Source: Myxococcales bacterium
GTDB lineage: Bacteria > Myxococcota_A > Polyangia > Polyangiales > Ga0077539
DNA length: 64,000 bases
Assembly: GCA_016793325.1 (NCBI GenBank)
Contig: JAEUKI010000075.1
Span: 1-64,000, forward strand
Direction of reading: 5' to 3'
The notes under the pieces are model-generated. The model was not told the DNA's origin. It saw nothing but the letters and a program-made list of their open reading frames with translations, and searched no databases. Shown piece after piece: positions 24,431 to 33,670 of this stretch; positions within the stretch are counted from its first letter, which is position 1; each line of letters starts with the position of its first letter. Position numbers and translations under genes: made by a program.

Positions 24431-27028
24431 TCACAGCAAGAACGCCGAGTCGCCGAGCGCTTGAATCCAGTACACGCCCGGATCGACCGAGCCCAATCGG
24501 TACCGCACGCGAACGTTGCGAATCGCGCCTGGGTTGTCGGTCGTGGCGTCGTCGGGGACGGTCCACGAGAACATCGTTCCCGCGGCGGTGCCTGCGCTCG
24601 CGGGCGTGCTCGAGCCGCGCATTCCTGGGCGGATCACCCAGCGGCGCGTGACGTCTTGCGCGACGACCCACTGCGAGCACCGCGGCGCGATCTGGCCGAT
24701 GCGACCGGGCGCCGCGGACACGCCGGTGATTCCGTCGATCACCATGCCGGGCGGGCAGCGCAGCGTGAACGAAGATCCTCCCGAAGGCCCGCCGCCGCTT
24801 CCGGACTCGCATCCGCCCGCGGGCGCCACTTCGACAACGTCGATCGTGTATCGAAAAGGTCGGACCGATCGATCGGTGAGCAGCGTCATGATCCCGCAGG
24901 TCGCGCGCAGCGAACGAATCGTTCCGTCGGTGTTGACGGTGCCGCACAAGCCGATGAGCGGATTCACGAAGGTGCATCCCGCCGTGGCGAGGCCGTCGGT
25001 GGCCGACGTCGTGTCGCCGAGCAGCGGGCTCGTCTCGTTTGTCCCGCCAGGCCAAGCGATGGACGTCGGGCACCCTTCGTCGACGGTGCCGTCGCAGTCG
25101 TTGTCGAGGCCATCGCAGACCTCGGTCCCTGTGCGCCCGCAAGCACCACAATTCATCGGGTCTGTCGCGAGGTTCACGCAGCTCCCGCGGCAAAATGTCG
25201 GGCGCGCTCCGCTGCAGGTCGCGAGCAGATCCCGACCGTTGATCTGCGTCGTGTGTCCGGCGCTCACCCGCGTGGAAACCCCGCCGATCGTCGCGGTCGC
25301 GTCGTTGACCGTGCTCACGTTGATGTAGAAGTCCTGCGCGATCAGGCTGTCGACGGTCACTCCGCAACGCGTCGCCATCGCGTCGAACCCGTCGCGCACG
25401 CGGACGGCCGTCGCGCTCGGGTCGATCGTACGAAAGAAGCACCGAGCAGACTCCGTTCTGCAACTCCAGGGCGCCGCGCCGCACACGGACAGCTCGATGG
25501 GCGGCGAGCCGGGCTCCGGGCGAATCTCGGTGTCGAGCCCCGCGACGGGGCCAAACGTAAACGCCGGACCCGAAGGCGCCGCGACGTCCCGAGCGTCGAC
25601 GCCAGCGCCGAATCGCGTCGGGGCGCCGGCGTTCCAGCGCGACACATCGTCGAAGGAACAAGTGTAGGAGCCCGCTGCATCGCGCGTCGCCGTCATCGTC
25701 GCGCCCGAGTTTGTCGCCGTGATCGTCGCCGGCCCGGGCGCGGGTGGGTCCGCGGTCCGTTGCGTCACGACGAACCACTCTCTGCGTGCGAGCGCCGTGG
25801 TCGTCGTCGAGCTCGCGCCCCACGTCGCCTGCGCCGTGATCACAGGCGTGGTCGGCGACGCGATCGCGAGGTCTTCACGCTCGCCGCGGGTTGTCTGGAC
25901 GATTCTGACCGCACCGATCGGCGGGTTTTCGCACCTCGTGGGGGTCGTGACGACCACGCTCAACGCACGCCCCCGTTGGTACTTGCCTTCGAGCCAGATC
26001 CCAGGCCGCGCGCTGAATGCGTTGAGGCACGTAAACGATGGCGGCCTCGGGCGAAACTCGACGATGGGGTCCAGCACCGACGGGAGGCGCAGACTACGGA
26101 TGCTGCGCTGCTGAATTTCCCACCGGTTCGAGATCTCGTTGAACGCGAGCCGGTCGAGCGGTTCACCCGTCAGGTCGTCGTAGGTCGTGACGTCCAAGAA
26201 CGCGCTCCCGGAGAGAACGTCGATGTACGCGTTTTCGATCGCTAAACGCGAGGCCATCGGCCCCGGAAGATCTCGAGGGAGCCGCAGCACCAGGTCCGAC
26301 GCCCACCAGGTGTCGCCGACGTAGTGCGGTTCGTCTCCGTGAAAGTTTACTTGAATCGATGTGCCATCGGTATGCGCGACGAACTGGAGGCTCAGGTGCT
26401 CGAGCTGCCCCACTACATCGAGGGAGCCTGTCCCACCGTTGTAGTGCGTCTGCGAGCGCAGATACGACTCGATCGCTCCGCCCGCTCGCGGCTGAGCGAC
26501 GAGCTGTAGCTGCGCGTACCGAGGAGCCGTTCCCGCGGTGATCAGCCCCGCGGGCGTGCTCGCGAAGTGAAACCACGCGTAGGCGCCAGGCCCCGTGAAT
26601 CGCAAGCCATCGGGCTCCACTGCGTACACCGCGCCCCCCACAGGATTGGCAGCGCGCACCTCGGGAGGCAGCTCCGCGTCCGCGAGCCGCGTGATGCTGA
26701 TGGCCGTGTCCAACGCGACGCCACCCGGAAACACGTGGAGACGAAACAACCCATCCGCGCTCCGCGTTTCGCCGCCCGTCGCTGCAGCGATCATGGTTGT
26801 CGTCGTCTCGCCGCGCGTCGCGTCGGTCGTCGCTCCGTCCGCAGCCACAGCGTCAGCGGGCTCGACGTCAGACGCGACGTCGAGCGTGCCGTCCGTCGAT
26901 GCGTCGCTCCCGCTGTCGCCGAGCACGATCCCCGTATCGGTCGGCACGGTGACGTCCGTGGGCGACGAAGGCGCGCTGCACGCGACGACCGACGCTGTGA
27001 ACGCGGCCATCCACGACGATGATTTCAT
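24431..27028 (-). CDS. Very large lipoprotein with MopE-like calcium-type motif
   Basis: 865 residues from ATG 27026-27028. The signal ends TASVVACSAP (lipobox), then about 80 Asp/Ala/Thr-rich residues. A beta-rich N-terminal half follows (HVFPGGVALDTAISITRLAD; THYNGGTGSLDVVGQLEHLS). Near the middle-to-end lies FCRGSCVNLATDPMNCGACG, then DNDCDGTVDEGCP, the Cys-bounded acidic loop of MopE-type and similar myxobacterial proteins, a presumed Ca site. The C-terminal ~190 residues (SSFTLRCPPGMVIDGITGVS; GRIGQIAPRCSQW) look like a jacalin-like or similar sugar-binding beta fold. It is probably exposed on the cell surface. Binding partner unknown. Confidence 0.7.
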   Translation of the reverse strand: MKSSSWMAAFTASVVACSAPSSPTDVTVPTDTGIVLGDSGSDASTDGTLDVASDVEPADAVAADGATTDATRGETTTTMIAAATGGETRSADGLFRLHVFPGGVALDTAISITRLADAELPPEVRAANPVGGAVYAVEPDGLRFTGPGAYAWFHFASTPAGLITAGTAPRYAQLQLVAQPRAGGAIESYLRSQTHYNGGTGSLDVVGQLEHLSLQFVAHTDGTSIQVNFHGDEPHYVGDTWWASDLVLRLPRDLPGPMASRLAIENAYIDVLSGSAFLDVTTYDDLTGEPLDRLAFNEISNRWEIQQRSIRSLRLPSVLDPIVEFRPRPPSFTCLNAFSARPGIWLEGKYQRGRALSVVVTTPTRCENPPIGAVRIVQTTRGEREDLAIASPTTPVITAQATWGASSTTTTALARREWFVVTQRTADPPAPGPATITATNSGATMTATRDAAGSYTCSFDDVSRWNAGAPTRFGAGVDARDVAAPSGPAFTFGPVAGLDTEIRPEPGSPPIELSVCGAAPWSCRTESARCFFRTIDPSATAVRVRDGFDAMATRCGVTVDSLIAQDFYINVSTVNDATATIGGVSTRVSAGHTTQINGRDLLATCSGARPTFCRGSCVNLATDPMNCGACGRTGTEVCDGLDNDCDGTVDEGCPTSIAWPGGTNETSPLLGDTTSATDGLATAGCTFVNPLIGLCGTVNTDGTIRSLRATCGIMTLLTDRSVRPFRYTIDVVEVAPAGGCESGSGGGPSGGSSFTLRCPPGMVIDGITGVSAAPGRIGQIAPRCSQWVVAQDVTRRWVIRPGMRGSSTPASAGTAAGTMFSWTVPDDATTDNPGAIRNVRVRYRLGSVDPGVYWIQALGDSAFLL

Positions 27029-27252
27029 GTGCTTGCTCCACGGCGCGCGACGCGTTGGACGTGCGCTCCTCGAGGACCACGCTACAGCACGCCTTGGCTG
27101 CGCGCGAACCTGTGGTGGCTCGCGCAGACCGCGAGCCGATCGCTCGCGCGCCCCGTCGTTGCCGGGCTCCGAGCTCACACGGGACCGCGAGAACGCGCGG
27201 AGAATTCCTCGATTATTTCAGATTACGTCTCGTGGTCGCGCCGCGTACCGAC

Positions 27253-27879
27253 CTACGAGCGCGCGTTCGCGATCCGATCACGCTCGACCTCGAGCATCCC
27301 GACGAGGGCGTCGGCGCCATCGGCCTCCTCGAAGCTGTCCACGCATCGCTCGCTTCCGTCCACGAACACCGCGTACACGGGATACGACGCTGTGCCTCGC
27401 GCGCCTCGCGACACGCGACGCTCGATGCGACGGACGCCGATCATCGTCCACGACTCGCCGCGACCGAGCGCGAACGGCCCCTTCGCGACCCGCATCTCGA
27501 CGCGATCGGCCGCGGACGGAGCGCTCGCTGCGGCGCGATACCCCTCGGCAGACGCCGGCTCGACGTGCGCGCGCAAGACCACCGAAGCTCGGTTGAACAC
27601 CTTGCCGAGCACCACCCACTCGCCGAGCGCCATGATCACGAAGACCGGGGTCACGCAGAGCAGCGTGAGCAGGGTCTCGTACGTTCCGCGGAAGAGCTGT
27701 GCGAGCAGCGAGAGCTCGAGCGCAGTGACGCCCACGAACGAGAGGCTCACCAGCGCGAGCAGAAACAGCGCCGTCGCGCTGAACGACCGCCATCGAACGC
27801 GCGCGCTCGGCGGTCCTCCTCCCGGCTCGCGCTCGCGCGTCAGTCGAAACGGTCCGCGCACGGCGATCTCGTGGCTCAT
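27253..27879 (-). CDS. Membrane protein with two TM segments, unknown function
   Basis: 208 residues from ATG 27877-27879 (GAGGAG just upstream on its strand). Two long hydrophobic helices at about 33-58 (ATALFLLALVSLSFVGVTAL) and 66-95 (LLTLLCVTPVFVIMALGEWV) form a hairpin. The remaining ~110 residues are a soluble domain with beta strands (GPFALGRGESWTMIGVRRIE; PVYAVFVDGSERCVDSFEEA), resembling the photosystem/DUF3592-type arrangement only loosely. No family was recognised. It is separated by 224 bp from the large lipoprotein downstream. Confidence 0.65.
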   Translation of the reverse strand: MSHEIAVRGPFRLTREREPGGGPPSARVRWRSFSATALFLLALVSLSFVGVTALELSLLAQLFRGTYETLLTLLCVTPVFVIMALGEWVVLGKVFNRASVVLRAHVEPASAEGYRAAASAPSAADRVEMRVAKGPFALGRGESWTMIGVRRIERRVSRGARGTASYPVYAVFVDGSERCVDSFEEADGADALVGMLEVERDRIANARS

Positions 27880-28078
27880 CGAAGCTCCTCCGTCGCGCAC
27901 GCGCTCGTAGGGGTCGCGAAGCACAGCGGCTCGTGATTCTTGTACACCACATCTTCGTTCGCTTTCGAGCAGGTCAGCAGGGGTGCAATTGCGGTTCGCG
28001 CGTTGCCATCGAGTCCCGAAGGAGCGTTGGTGATCGACGCGTGCGTCCTGCGGTGTGGTACGGGACGATCGGCACACG

Positions 28079-29446
28079 ATGCTCGTCTCCAAGCTGCTGC
28101 GCGCGACACGGCTGAACGAAGACACGGTCTGCCGCCGTTGCGGAGCGCGAATCGAACGCGACGAAGCCGTGCTCGTGCAGCGCACCACGACGCCGTACGC
28201 GCTCGATCCAAGAGGGCTTTCGCGCGCGTTTCACCCGCGGTGCGCGGTCGACGTCGCGCCGCTCGTCGCGCGCAAGGCGCTACAGCAGTCGAAGCCACGA
28301 GACGCGCCCGCCGATCGCGATTCGCTCGTCGCCCTCGCGACGCAGAGGCTCGCCGTGAAGCGCGCTGATCACACGGAAGAGCCCGCGGTCGAGCCCGCGC
28401 GAGACCCGCTCGGGCGCCCCCGGTGCTGGGTTCTCTTCTTGTGCTCGCCTCCCGACCCGTCGCCGCGATCAGCGGACACCCCGCTGCTCGACGCCGAGCA
28501 CGCGCTCGTCGACGCGACGCTGCGATCGTCCGTTCGCGAGTACGTCCTTCGCCCGCACGAGCGGATGCGCGACACCGAACGCGACCCCGCGCAGCCAACG
28601 GTCGCGGGCCTCTTCTGGCAGCGAACCGACGTTGGAGTGTCGCATCAACTTCGGGGAAAGCTCGTTCAGTGGCGCGCCCTCGAGTTGACCGCGCCCGCGT
28701 TGGTCGTCGTGGGGCCAGGCGCAGACGACCCTGCGGTGCGCGACCCGATCGTTCGAACGCTGCGCGCGCTGCTCGAAGGCGCAGGGTTCGAGGCGGACGA
28801 CGCTCCGGTCGTCGCGGGACCCCGCATCACGAACGCATTGCTCGACGAGCTCGCGCTCGCGCTCGACAGCCGCGTCGCGTCCGCGAAGAACGACGTTCGC
28901 GCGTCGCGCATCGAGCGCGCGCTCGCGTTGCTCGACGAAGTCCTCGCGAGCGAACGAACCGACGCGCTCGAATCCGCGCTGAAAAACCTGGCAGGACTCC
29001 ATTCGACAGCGACGGATCCGGATCGCCGTCGCATCACGCAGTCGATGTTGCGCGCCGCGACGACGCCCAAGACCGCGGCGACGGTGGTCGAGCAGCTCGC
29101 GCGGATCACCTTTCCGTTCGCAGCGCTGCCGAGAGAGGAGCTCGCGCCCGTCGCGACGAAGCTGCTGGAGTCCCGCGGGCGAGTTCCGTCGGCGCTCACG
29201 CAGCTGATGCGACTGTCGAAGCTCGGATACGGAGACGAGAGGCCGCTCGTCGACGCGTTGCTGTCGTTTACCAAGAGCCCCCTTCGCGAGAAGGCCTTCG
29301 CAGCATCGTACGCGCTCGAGACGCACGGCGGAGCCACGGCGATCCAGGCCCTGCGCGAAGCGATCGAGCGCGAGCCCGACCCCGCACGAGCGACGAAGCT
29401 CACGGCCCTCCTCGAGCGATGCGAGCAGGCGCCTGCTCGCGGCTGA
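28079..29446 (+). CDS. Zinc-finger plus HEAT-like protein
   Basis: 455 residues from ATG 28079; a GTG 24 bases upstream is possible. Residues 15-60 hold VCRRCGARIERDEAVLVQRT and AFHPRCAVDVA, a C-x-x-C ... H-x-x-C finger like the PARP-type or LIM-like zinc site. Residues 110-180 include a strand CWVLFLCSPP. The C-terminal half is purely helical with HEAT-type spacing (ERALALLDEVLASERTDALE; SPLREKAFAASYALETHGGA; AIQALREAIEREPDPA). It is cytoplasmic. Similar finger-plus-HEAT proteins are common in myxobacteria without assigned function. It is convergent with the FG-GAP gene, 13 bp apart. Confidence 0.65.
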   Translation: MLVSKLLRATRLNEDTVCRRCGARIERDEAVLVQRTTTPYALDPRGLSRAFHPRCAVDVAPLVARKALQQSKPRDAPADRDSLVALATQRLAVKRADHTEEPAVEPARDPLGRPRCWVLFLCSPPDPSPRSADTPLLDAEHALVDATLRSSVREYVLRPHERMRDTERDPAQPTVAGLFWQRTDVGVSHQLRGKLVQWRALELTAPALVVVGPGADDPAVRDPIVRTLRALLEGAGFEADDAPVVAGPRITNALLDELALALDSRVASAKNDVRASRIERALALLDEVLASERTDALESALKNLAGLHSTATDPDRRRITQSMLRAATTPKTAATVVEQLARITFPFAALPREELAPVATKLLESRGRVPSALTQLMRLSKLGYGDERPLVDALLSFTKSPLREKAFAASYALETHGGATAIQALREAIEREPDPARATKLTALLERCEQAPARG

Positions 29447-29459
29447 TCGAGGCCGTTGT

Positions 29460-31397
29460 TTACAGACAGATCTTGCTCGCGGGCGTCGGTGATGTGCGAC
29501 CGCGACTCGTCGGCGCCGTCGATCGAAGCATCGCGACCGCTCCGCCCGAATAGCCGCCGTCTGGCCCTGGGATGCGCCGCTGCTCTGTGAGCCCAGTCGA
29601 TCCGCCTGCGAACACGAACGTGCGACCGCTGAGGGTGGCGAACTCTGGCGCGCCGACGACGAGGTCCGAAAAACCGTCTCCGTCGACGTCTCCGTGCCCG
29701 CCGATCGAACGGCCGAAGCGCCCCACGTGTGGACCGAGCATCGACACAGCCCAGGGCGTGCGCTCGATCGTCATCGAGGGCGAGCCGCGGAAGACACGGA
29801 CGTAGCTCTCGTTGGCCAGGCCCGGAGCGCCGACGGCGATGTCGTCCGTTCCGTCCGCGTCGAGATCGCGCGCGTCGGTGACGCGGTAGCCCAACGCGCG
29901 ATCGGCCACAGACTCGACGATCGAGACGGTCGGTTCGGCGCGATCCCAGACGTCTCGCGCGGCAAACACGTGAAAGGCTCCCGCGTTCGAGGCGTCGTTG
30001 GGCGATCCGATGACGAGGTCGCAAAACGAGTCGCGATTCACGTCGCCTGCGCGGCTGACATGAAATCCAAACCATGTGCTCGACGGCAGCGCGCGGATGA
30101 TTGCCGTTGTCGCGAGCGCGCGACTGCGACCGCGCACGAAGACCGCTGAGCCTGTTCCGCCGAACGCGAAGGGCGCTCCGATGAGCAGGTCCGGAAATCC
30201 GTCGCGGTCTGCGTCGCACGCTCCGGTCACCGAACCCCCGAAGCCCGTGCTCAGCCCCGTGCTTCCCGTCACCGTGGCGAACGCGCCGGACAGCCCCGCG
30301 GGTCCGCCGAAGTACACCCACACACGACCTGAGTTCGACGCGGCAAACGGGGCTCCGATCGCGAGGTCTCCGTAGCCGTCGCCGTCGATGTCTCCCGCTG
30401 CGGAGAGGGACGTTCCGAACTGGTCGTTCTCGAGGAGTCCCGTGAGGTACGTGCGCGGCGACATCGGCAGGATCCCGCCGCGCGAACCATAGAACACGCT
30501 CACGGATCCGGCGTTCGCCGCGTCGTTGGGAGCCCCCACCGCGAGGTCAGCGAACCCGTCGCCGTTGAGGTCTCCCGCGGACTCGACGACGAACCCGAAG
30601 CGTCCAGCCCCTCGGAGCATGGACACAGGCGTCGTGGCGATGCCCGATCGCTCGCCGACGAAGATGTACGCGGCGCCACCGCTGCGCGCGTCGGGCGCGC
30701 CGACGACGACGTCGGTGAGGCCATCCCCGTTGAAATCTGGTGTCGTGCCCCACGCGTTGGTCGACGGCGCCGAGGCGCGCGGAACGTGAAACTGCCACAC
30801 GGCGCTCGGCGCAGAACGCCGCGTACCGGTCTGTCCGAACACGCGCCAGAAATGCGTTCCGAAGCCGATTCCAGCGGCCACCGCGCGGTCCGCTGCGACG
30901 GTGTGGGTCTGCTCGACCGTCGTGCACGCGCGATCTGCGCACACCTCCAGCACGGCTTCATCCGTGTTCTCCGAGCGAATCCAGCGCAGCATCGGAAACG
31001 CGCCCGTCACGAAGCTGCTCGACATCGGCGCGATCAACCGCGGCGGATCCGGGACGCGCGGCGGCGCATCGGGCAACGAATCAGGCAACGAATCAGGCAG
31101 CGAATCGGGCAGTGAATCGGGCAGCGAGCTCGGCGCGTCGAGGGCGTCGTCGCTGGCGTCGCGCGTCGGGGCATCCATCACAGGTTCACTGCGATCGATC
31201 GAGGCGTCGATCGCCACGATCGTGTCGTCGGACGCGTCGGCGTCGACGCGAACGACCGTGACTCGATCGTGGCAACCCGAGAGCGCCAGCCCGACGACGA
31301 CCCACGAATATGCGCTGCCCTTCACCACGAATCCCGCCTCTGCGTTCGTAACGATCGCGCTCTGCGTGAGAGACGCTCGACCCTCGCGTCGACCCAC
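29460..31397 (-). CDS. FG-GAP (integrin-type beta-propeller) lipoprotein
   Basis: Up to 645 residues. GTG 31397 and a GTG at 31325 are both possible starts; the second gives a compact lipoprotein signal ending VVGLALSGCHD. An Asp/Ala/Ser linker follows, including five SLPD tetrapeptides encoded by a 12-bp tandem repeat (31069-31135). A fibronectin-like strand region comes next, then seven blades each with a Ca-loop: DFNGDGLTDVVVGAP, DLNGDGFADLAVGAP, DIDGDGYGDLAIGAP, DADRDGFPDLLIGAP, DVNRDSFCDLVIGSP, DLDADGTDDIAVGAP and DVDGDGFSDLVVGAP. Seven is the full propeller number. Surface adhesion or ligand binding is expected. Confidence 0.85.
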   Translation of the reverse strand: MGRREGRASLTQSAIVTNAEAGFVVKGSAYSWVVVGLALSGCHDRVTVVRVDADASDDTIVAIDASIDRSEPVMDAPTRDASDDALDAPSSLPDSLPDSLPDSLPDSLPDAPPRVPDPPRLIAPMSSSFVTGAFPMLRWIRSENTDEAVLEVCADRACTTVEQTHTVAADRAVAAGIGFGTHFWRVFGQTGTRRSAPSAVWQFHVPRASAPSTNAWGTTPDFNGDGLTDVVVGAPDARSGGAAYIFVGERSGIATTPVSMLRGAGRFGFVVESAGDLNGDGFADLAVGAPNDAANAGSVSVFYGSRGGILPMSPRTYLTGLLENDQFGTSLSAAGDIDGDGYGDLAIGAPFAASNSGRVWVYFGGPAGLSGAFATVTGSTGLSTGFGGSVTGACDADRDGFPDLLIGAPFAFGGTGSAVFVRGRSRALATTAIIRALPSSTWFGFHVSRAGDVNRDSFCDLVIGSPNDASNAGAFHVFAARDVWDRAEPTVSIVESVADRALGYRVTDARDLDADGTDDIAVGAPGLANESYVRVFRGSPSMTIERTPWAVSMLGPHVGRFGRSIGGHGDVDGDGFSDLVVGAPEFATLSGRTFVFAGGSTGLTEQRRIPGPDGGYSGGAVAMLRSTAPTSRGRTSPTPASKICL

Positions 31398-31529
31398 GCC
31401 GTCACCTGCGGAGGATAGCAGGGTGTGATCGAGGAGGGGCGCATCGACTTCGATACGACGTCAGCGGCGAGAGGAGGGCACTGTTTTCAATCGCGAACCT
31501 GCGTCGACCGCGCGAAGGGGTGCAACGGG

Positions 31530-31703
31530 AGGCCTCACCCCCGCTGCCGCGCGCCCCTCTCCCGCGAAGATCGCAGGAGAGGGGCTTTGATTTCGTGGGC
31601 CTATTGAGTCGCTGTTGGTTTTCTGCCGCGACGCTTCGGTCCCAGTAGCCCCTCTCCCGCGATCGCGCGCGGGAGAGGGGCGCGCGGCAGCCGCGGGTGA
31701 GGC
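31530..31703. repeat. 174-bp palindromic element with nested hairpins
   Basis: Arm 31530-31586 (GGCCTCACCCCCGCTGCCGC, GCGCCCCTCTCCCGC) matches the reverse complement of 31647-31703. Within each arm CCCCTCTCC...GGAGAGGGG forms its own hairpin, so two small hairpins sit at the base of a large one. The block CGCTGCCGCGCGCCCC is shared with the element at 139-408. It lies in the 320-bp gap upstream of the FG-GAP gene. Confidence 0.8.
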
Positions 31704-31787
31704 CGCGGACGCTCGTTTAGCGCTGCGTTTGGCCGCGCAGACGCACTGCGCGTGCACCGCAGTTTTCGGCGCCTATGCTCATCGACC

Positions 31788-32129
31788 CTACCCCCTCGCG
31801 GTCCGCGCTCCGCACCCACAGGGTCTCTGACCCTCCACCACCCAGTTCACGCTGCCCATTTCGCACGGTCTTGCACCGTCCGCTGCGCCAGCCTCCGCAG
31901 CCACCTTGCGCGTCGTGAGCGCGAACACCGCGTCGTGCGCGCGCTTCACCACGGGCAGACGCCCCCGCAGCGGCTCGTATTGCTCGATGCGCTTGCGGAC
32001 TTCTCCAGCCGTCACCCACGGCTCGGAGACCGCGATCATCGCGTCGTTCGAGAGATCTAAGGTACGCCACGTTCCCCAACGTTCCTTTCGTGCGTCCTCG
32101 CGCAGCGCGCGCGAGGGATCCCGAGTCAC
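31788..32129 (-). pseudogene. Possible decayed gene fragment
   Basis: On the minus strand the frame reads TLDLSNDAMIAVSEPWVTAG, then EVRKRIEQYEPLRGRLPVVK and RAHDAVFALTTRK. That is good protein-like sequence (amphipathic helices, balanced composition) for about 55 codons, then it turns into Gly/Arg/Cys-rich sequence. Neither a ribosome site nor a full-length fold is apparent. I read it as the remnant of a helical protein of unknown family; a short real gene is possible. Confidence 0.35.
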
Positions 32130-32410
32130 GCGCCGAACCCACCGGGCGGTGCAGAGAAAGTGTAACTGCGGGGTGCAGAGAAGGGAAAGTGGGGACAGAG
32201 AGCGTGCGGGGCGGTGATCAGCGGCGGCGAGCGCCCGCGCACAACTCCGGATCTGTCACGGCAAACAATCGCGTCTGTCTCGCTCTCTGCGTCCGCAGCG
32301 AGCGCCGTGCCCTCGAGTCGTACAACGTGCCCGTCGTACAACGAACTCGCTGTACCGCAGCCCCGCCCGCGGTCTCCCGCACCCATCGTCGGCCCCCGCG
32401 CTCAGCCCTT
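32130..32410. other. 281-bp gap with a short direct repeat
   Basis: Contains GGTGCAGAGAA at 32148-32158 and again at 32172-32182, followed by GGGAAAGTGGGGACAGAGAG. Nothing else is recognisable. It lies downstream of the SUMF1-like gene (minus strand), so a transcript end would fall here, but no clear hairpin plus T-run was found. Confidence 0.4.
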
Positions 32411-33631
32411 TCAAACGCTCAGCGCGAGACGCACGCCCACACACTCGGGCACGACGCTCGCGAGAAGCCCTCCGAGCGGACGAATCGCGTGGCTCTCTCG
32501 CACGACCCGTTCGACGCGCGCCGTCGTCCCCTTCGGCGCTGCGCGGCTCGCGGGCTCCAGGCGCGCCCGCTCGGTCGACGCGCTTCCGCCCATCGTCACG
32601 ACCGAAGTCGCTTGCACGTCGATCAGCTCCGCGACGTGGCCAGCCATGTCGTAGAGGCCAAGCTCGTTGACCGGCGCGTCCGCGCGAAGGACCGAGACGA
32701 GCGCCGCGCCGTCGCACACGAAGCGCTCGAGCGCGCCCGCGGACGACTCGAACGCCGCGAGCCACTCTCGCTCGCTCGGCAGCCGAAATCCCCAGCGAAA
32801 CAGCGTCGGAAGTCGCTCGATTTCGAAGCCCGTCCACGGCAGATCCAGCGCGTCGCCGCCCGTCGTCGCGCCCAACACCGCCGCTTGTCGTCGAGACAAC
32901 GGCGTCGACGCCAACAAGAACGGCGCCATCGCGCCGCGCTTCGGAACCACGACGAGCTCGAGTCCGCTCTCTCGATGCAAGAGCGCCGGCTGCCCCGCGC
33001 GCGAGAGCCCGACAGCCACCGGCAACATCGCGGGAATCCGAACCGCGTCCAGCACCGCGAGGCGCTCGTCTTCGGACAGGTTCTCCCATGCTCTCAGCGA
33101 ACGCCGCAGCGACGGCGCATCGATGACCGCCGTCCGTGCCCGTGCTCGCGTGAGGCCTCGCGCAGCGAGCCACGCTCGAAGCTCTCCGAGCGCGCGCATC
33201 GGCGCGCCGGACTGCGTCGCGTCACAGAGAAAACAATGGGGCCGACGACCGCACGCGCTCGTGTCGTGCTCGGGGCCGTAGCGACGCAGGTATCGCGCGA
33301 GCTCGGGGAGCTCTTCGCTCGCCGCGAGCCGCGCGAAGAACTCTTGCTCGTCTTCGGATCGCAGTCGGTAGAGGTCCTCGAACTCGCAGTGAATACAGCG
33401 GTCGATCGGCGCGCCCACCCACTCGACCTCTGACGGATACACGCGCCCGCAGTGGTCGCAGCCGCGCGCGTCGGGAAACCGCTGCTCGAAAGCCTCTCCG
33501 CGCAGCCGCTCTCCGTTGCATTCGACGCCGCCATCGATCCAAGCGATCCCGTCCAGCGGCAGCTCGTTCGGCACACGCACGAGACGATGGTACGACACGG
33601 CCCCGACGACGGGCACCCGTGAGTGTTGCAA
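32411..33631 (-). CDS. SUMF1/FGE-like domain protein with Cys-pair zinc ribbons
   Basis: Up to 406 residues. The start is uncertain: TTG 33631, or GTG at 33616 or 33598. Residues 55-85 hold GCDHCGRVYP and DRCIHCEFEDL (two C-x-x-C pairs, zinc-ribbon-like), and CGRRPHCFLC follows near 130. The C-terminal ~190 residues show the formylglycine-generating-enzyme (SUMF1) fold: LASTPLSRRQAAVLG, WGFRLPSEREWLAAFE and NELGLYDMAGHVAELI (normally N-x-x-G-N-V-W-E-W), with a final V-G-V-R-L strand (normally G-F-R). The N-V-W-E-W block is altered to H-V-A-E-L and active-site Cys pairs are not seen, so it is probably a non-catalytic member. Confidence 0.7.
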   Translation of the reverse strand: MQHSRVPVVGAVSYHRLVRVPNELPLDGIAWIDGGVECNGERLRGEAFEQRFPDARGCDHCGRVYPSEVEWVGAPIDRCIHCEFEDLYRLRSEDEQEFFARLAASEELPELARYLRRYGPEHDTSACGRRPHCFLCDATQSGAPMRALGELRAWLAARGLTRARARTAVIDAPSLRRSLRAWENLSEDERLAVLDAVRIPAMLPVAVGLSRAGQPALLHRESGLELVVVPKRGAMAPFLLASTPLSRRQAAVLGATTGGDALDLPWTGFEIERLPTLFRWGFRLPSEREWLAAFESSAGALERFVCDGAALVSVLRADAPVNELGLYDMAGHVAELIDVQATSVVTMGGSASTERARLEPASRAAPKGTTARVERVVRESHAIRPLGGLLASVVPECVGVRLALSV

Positions 33632-33670
33632 CGCTGTCGCGCGCTCGGCCTCATCGTTCGTCCCCTGTCG

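Noticed and set aside
31069-31135. Short regularly spaced repeat as a possible CRISPR
   Set aside because: It is an uninterrupted 12-bp tandem repeat in a coding linker, with no spacers.
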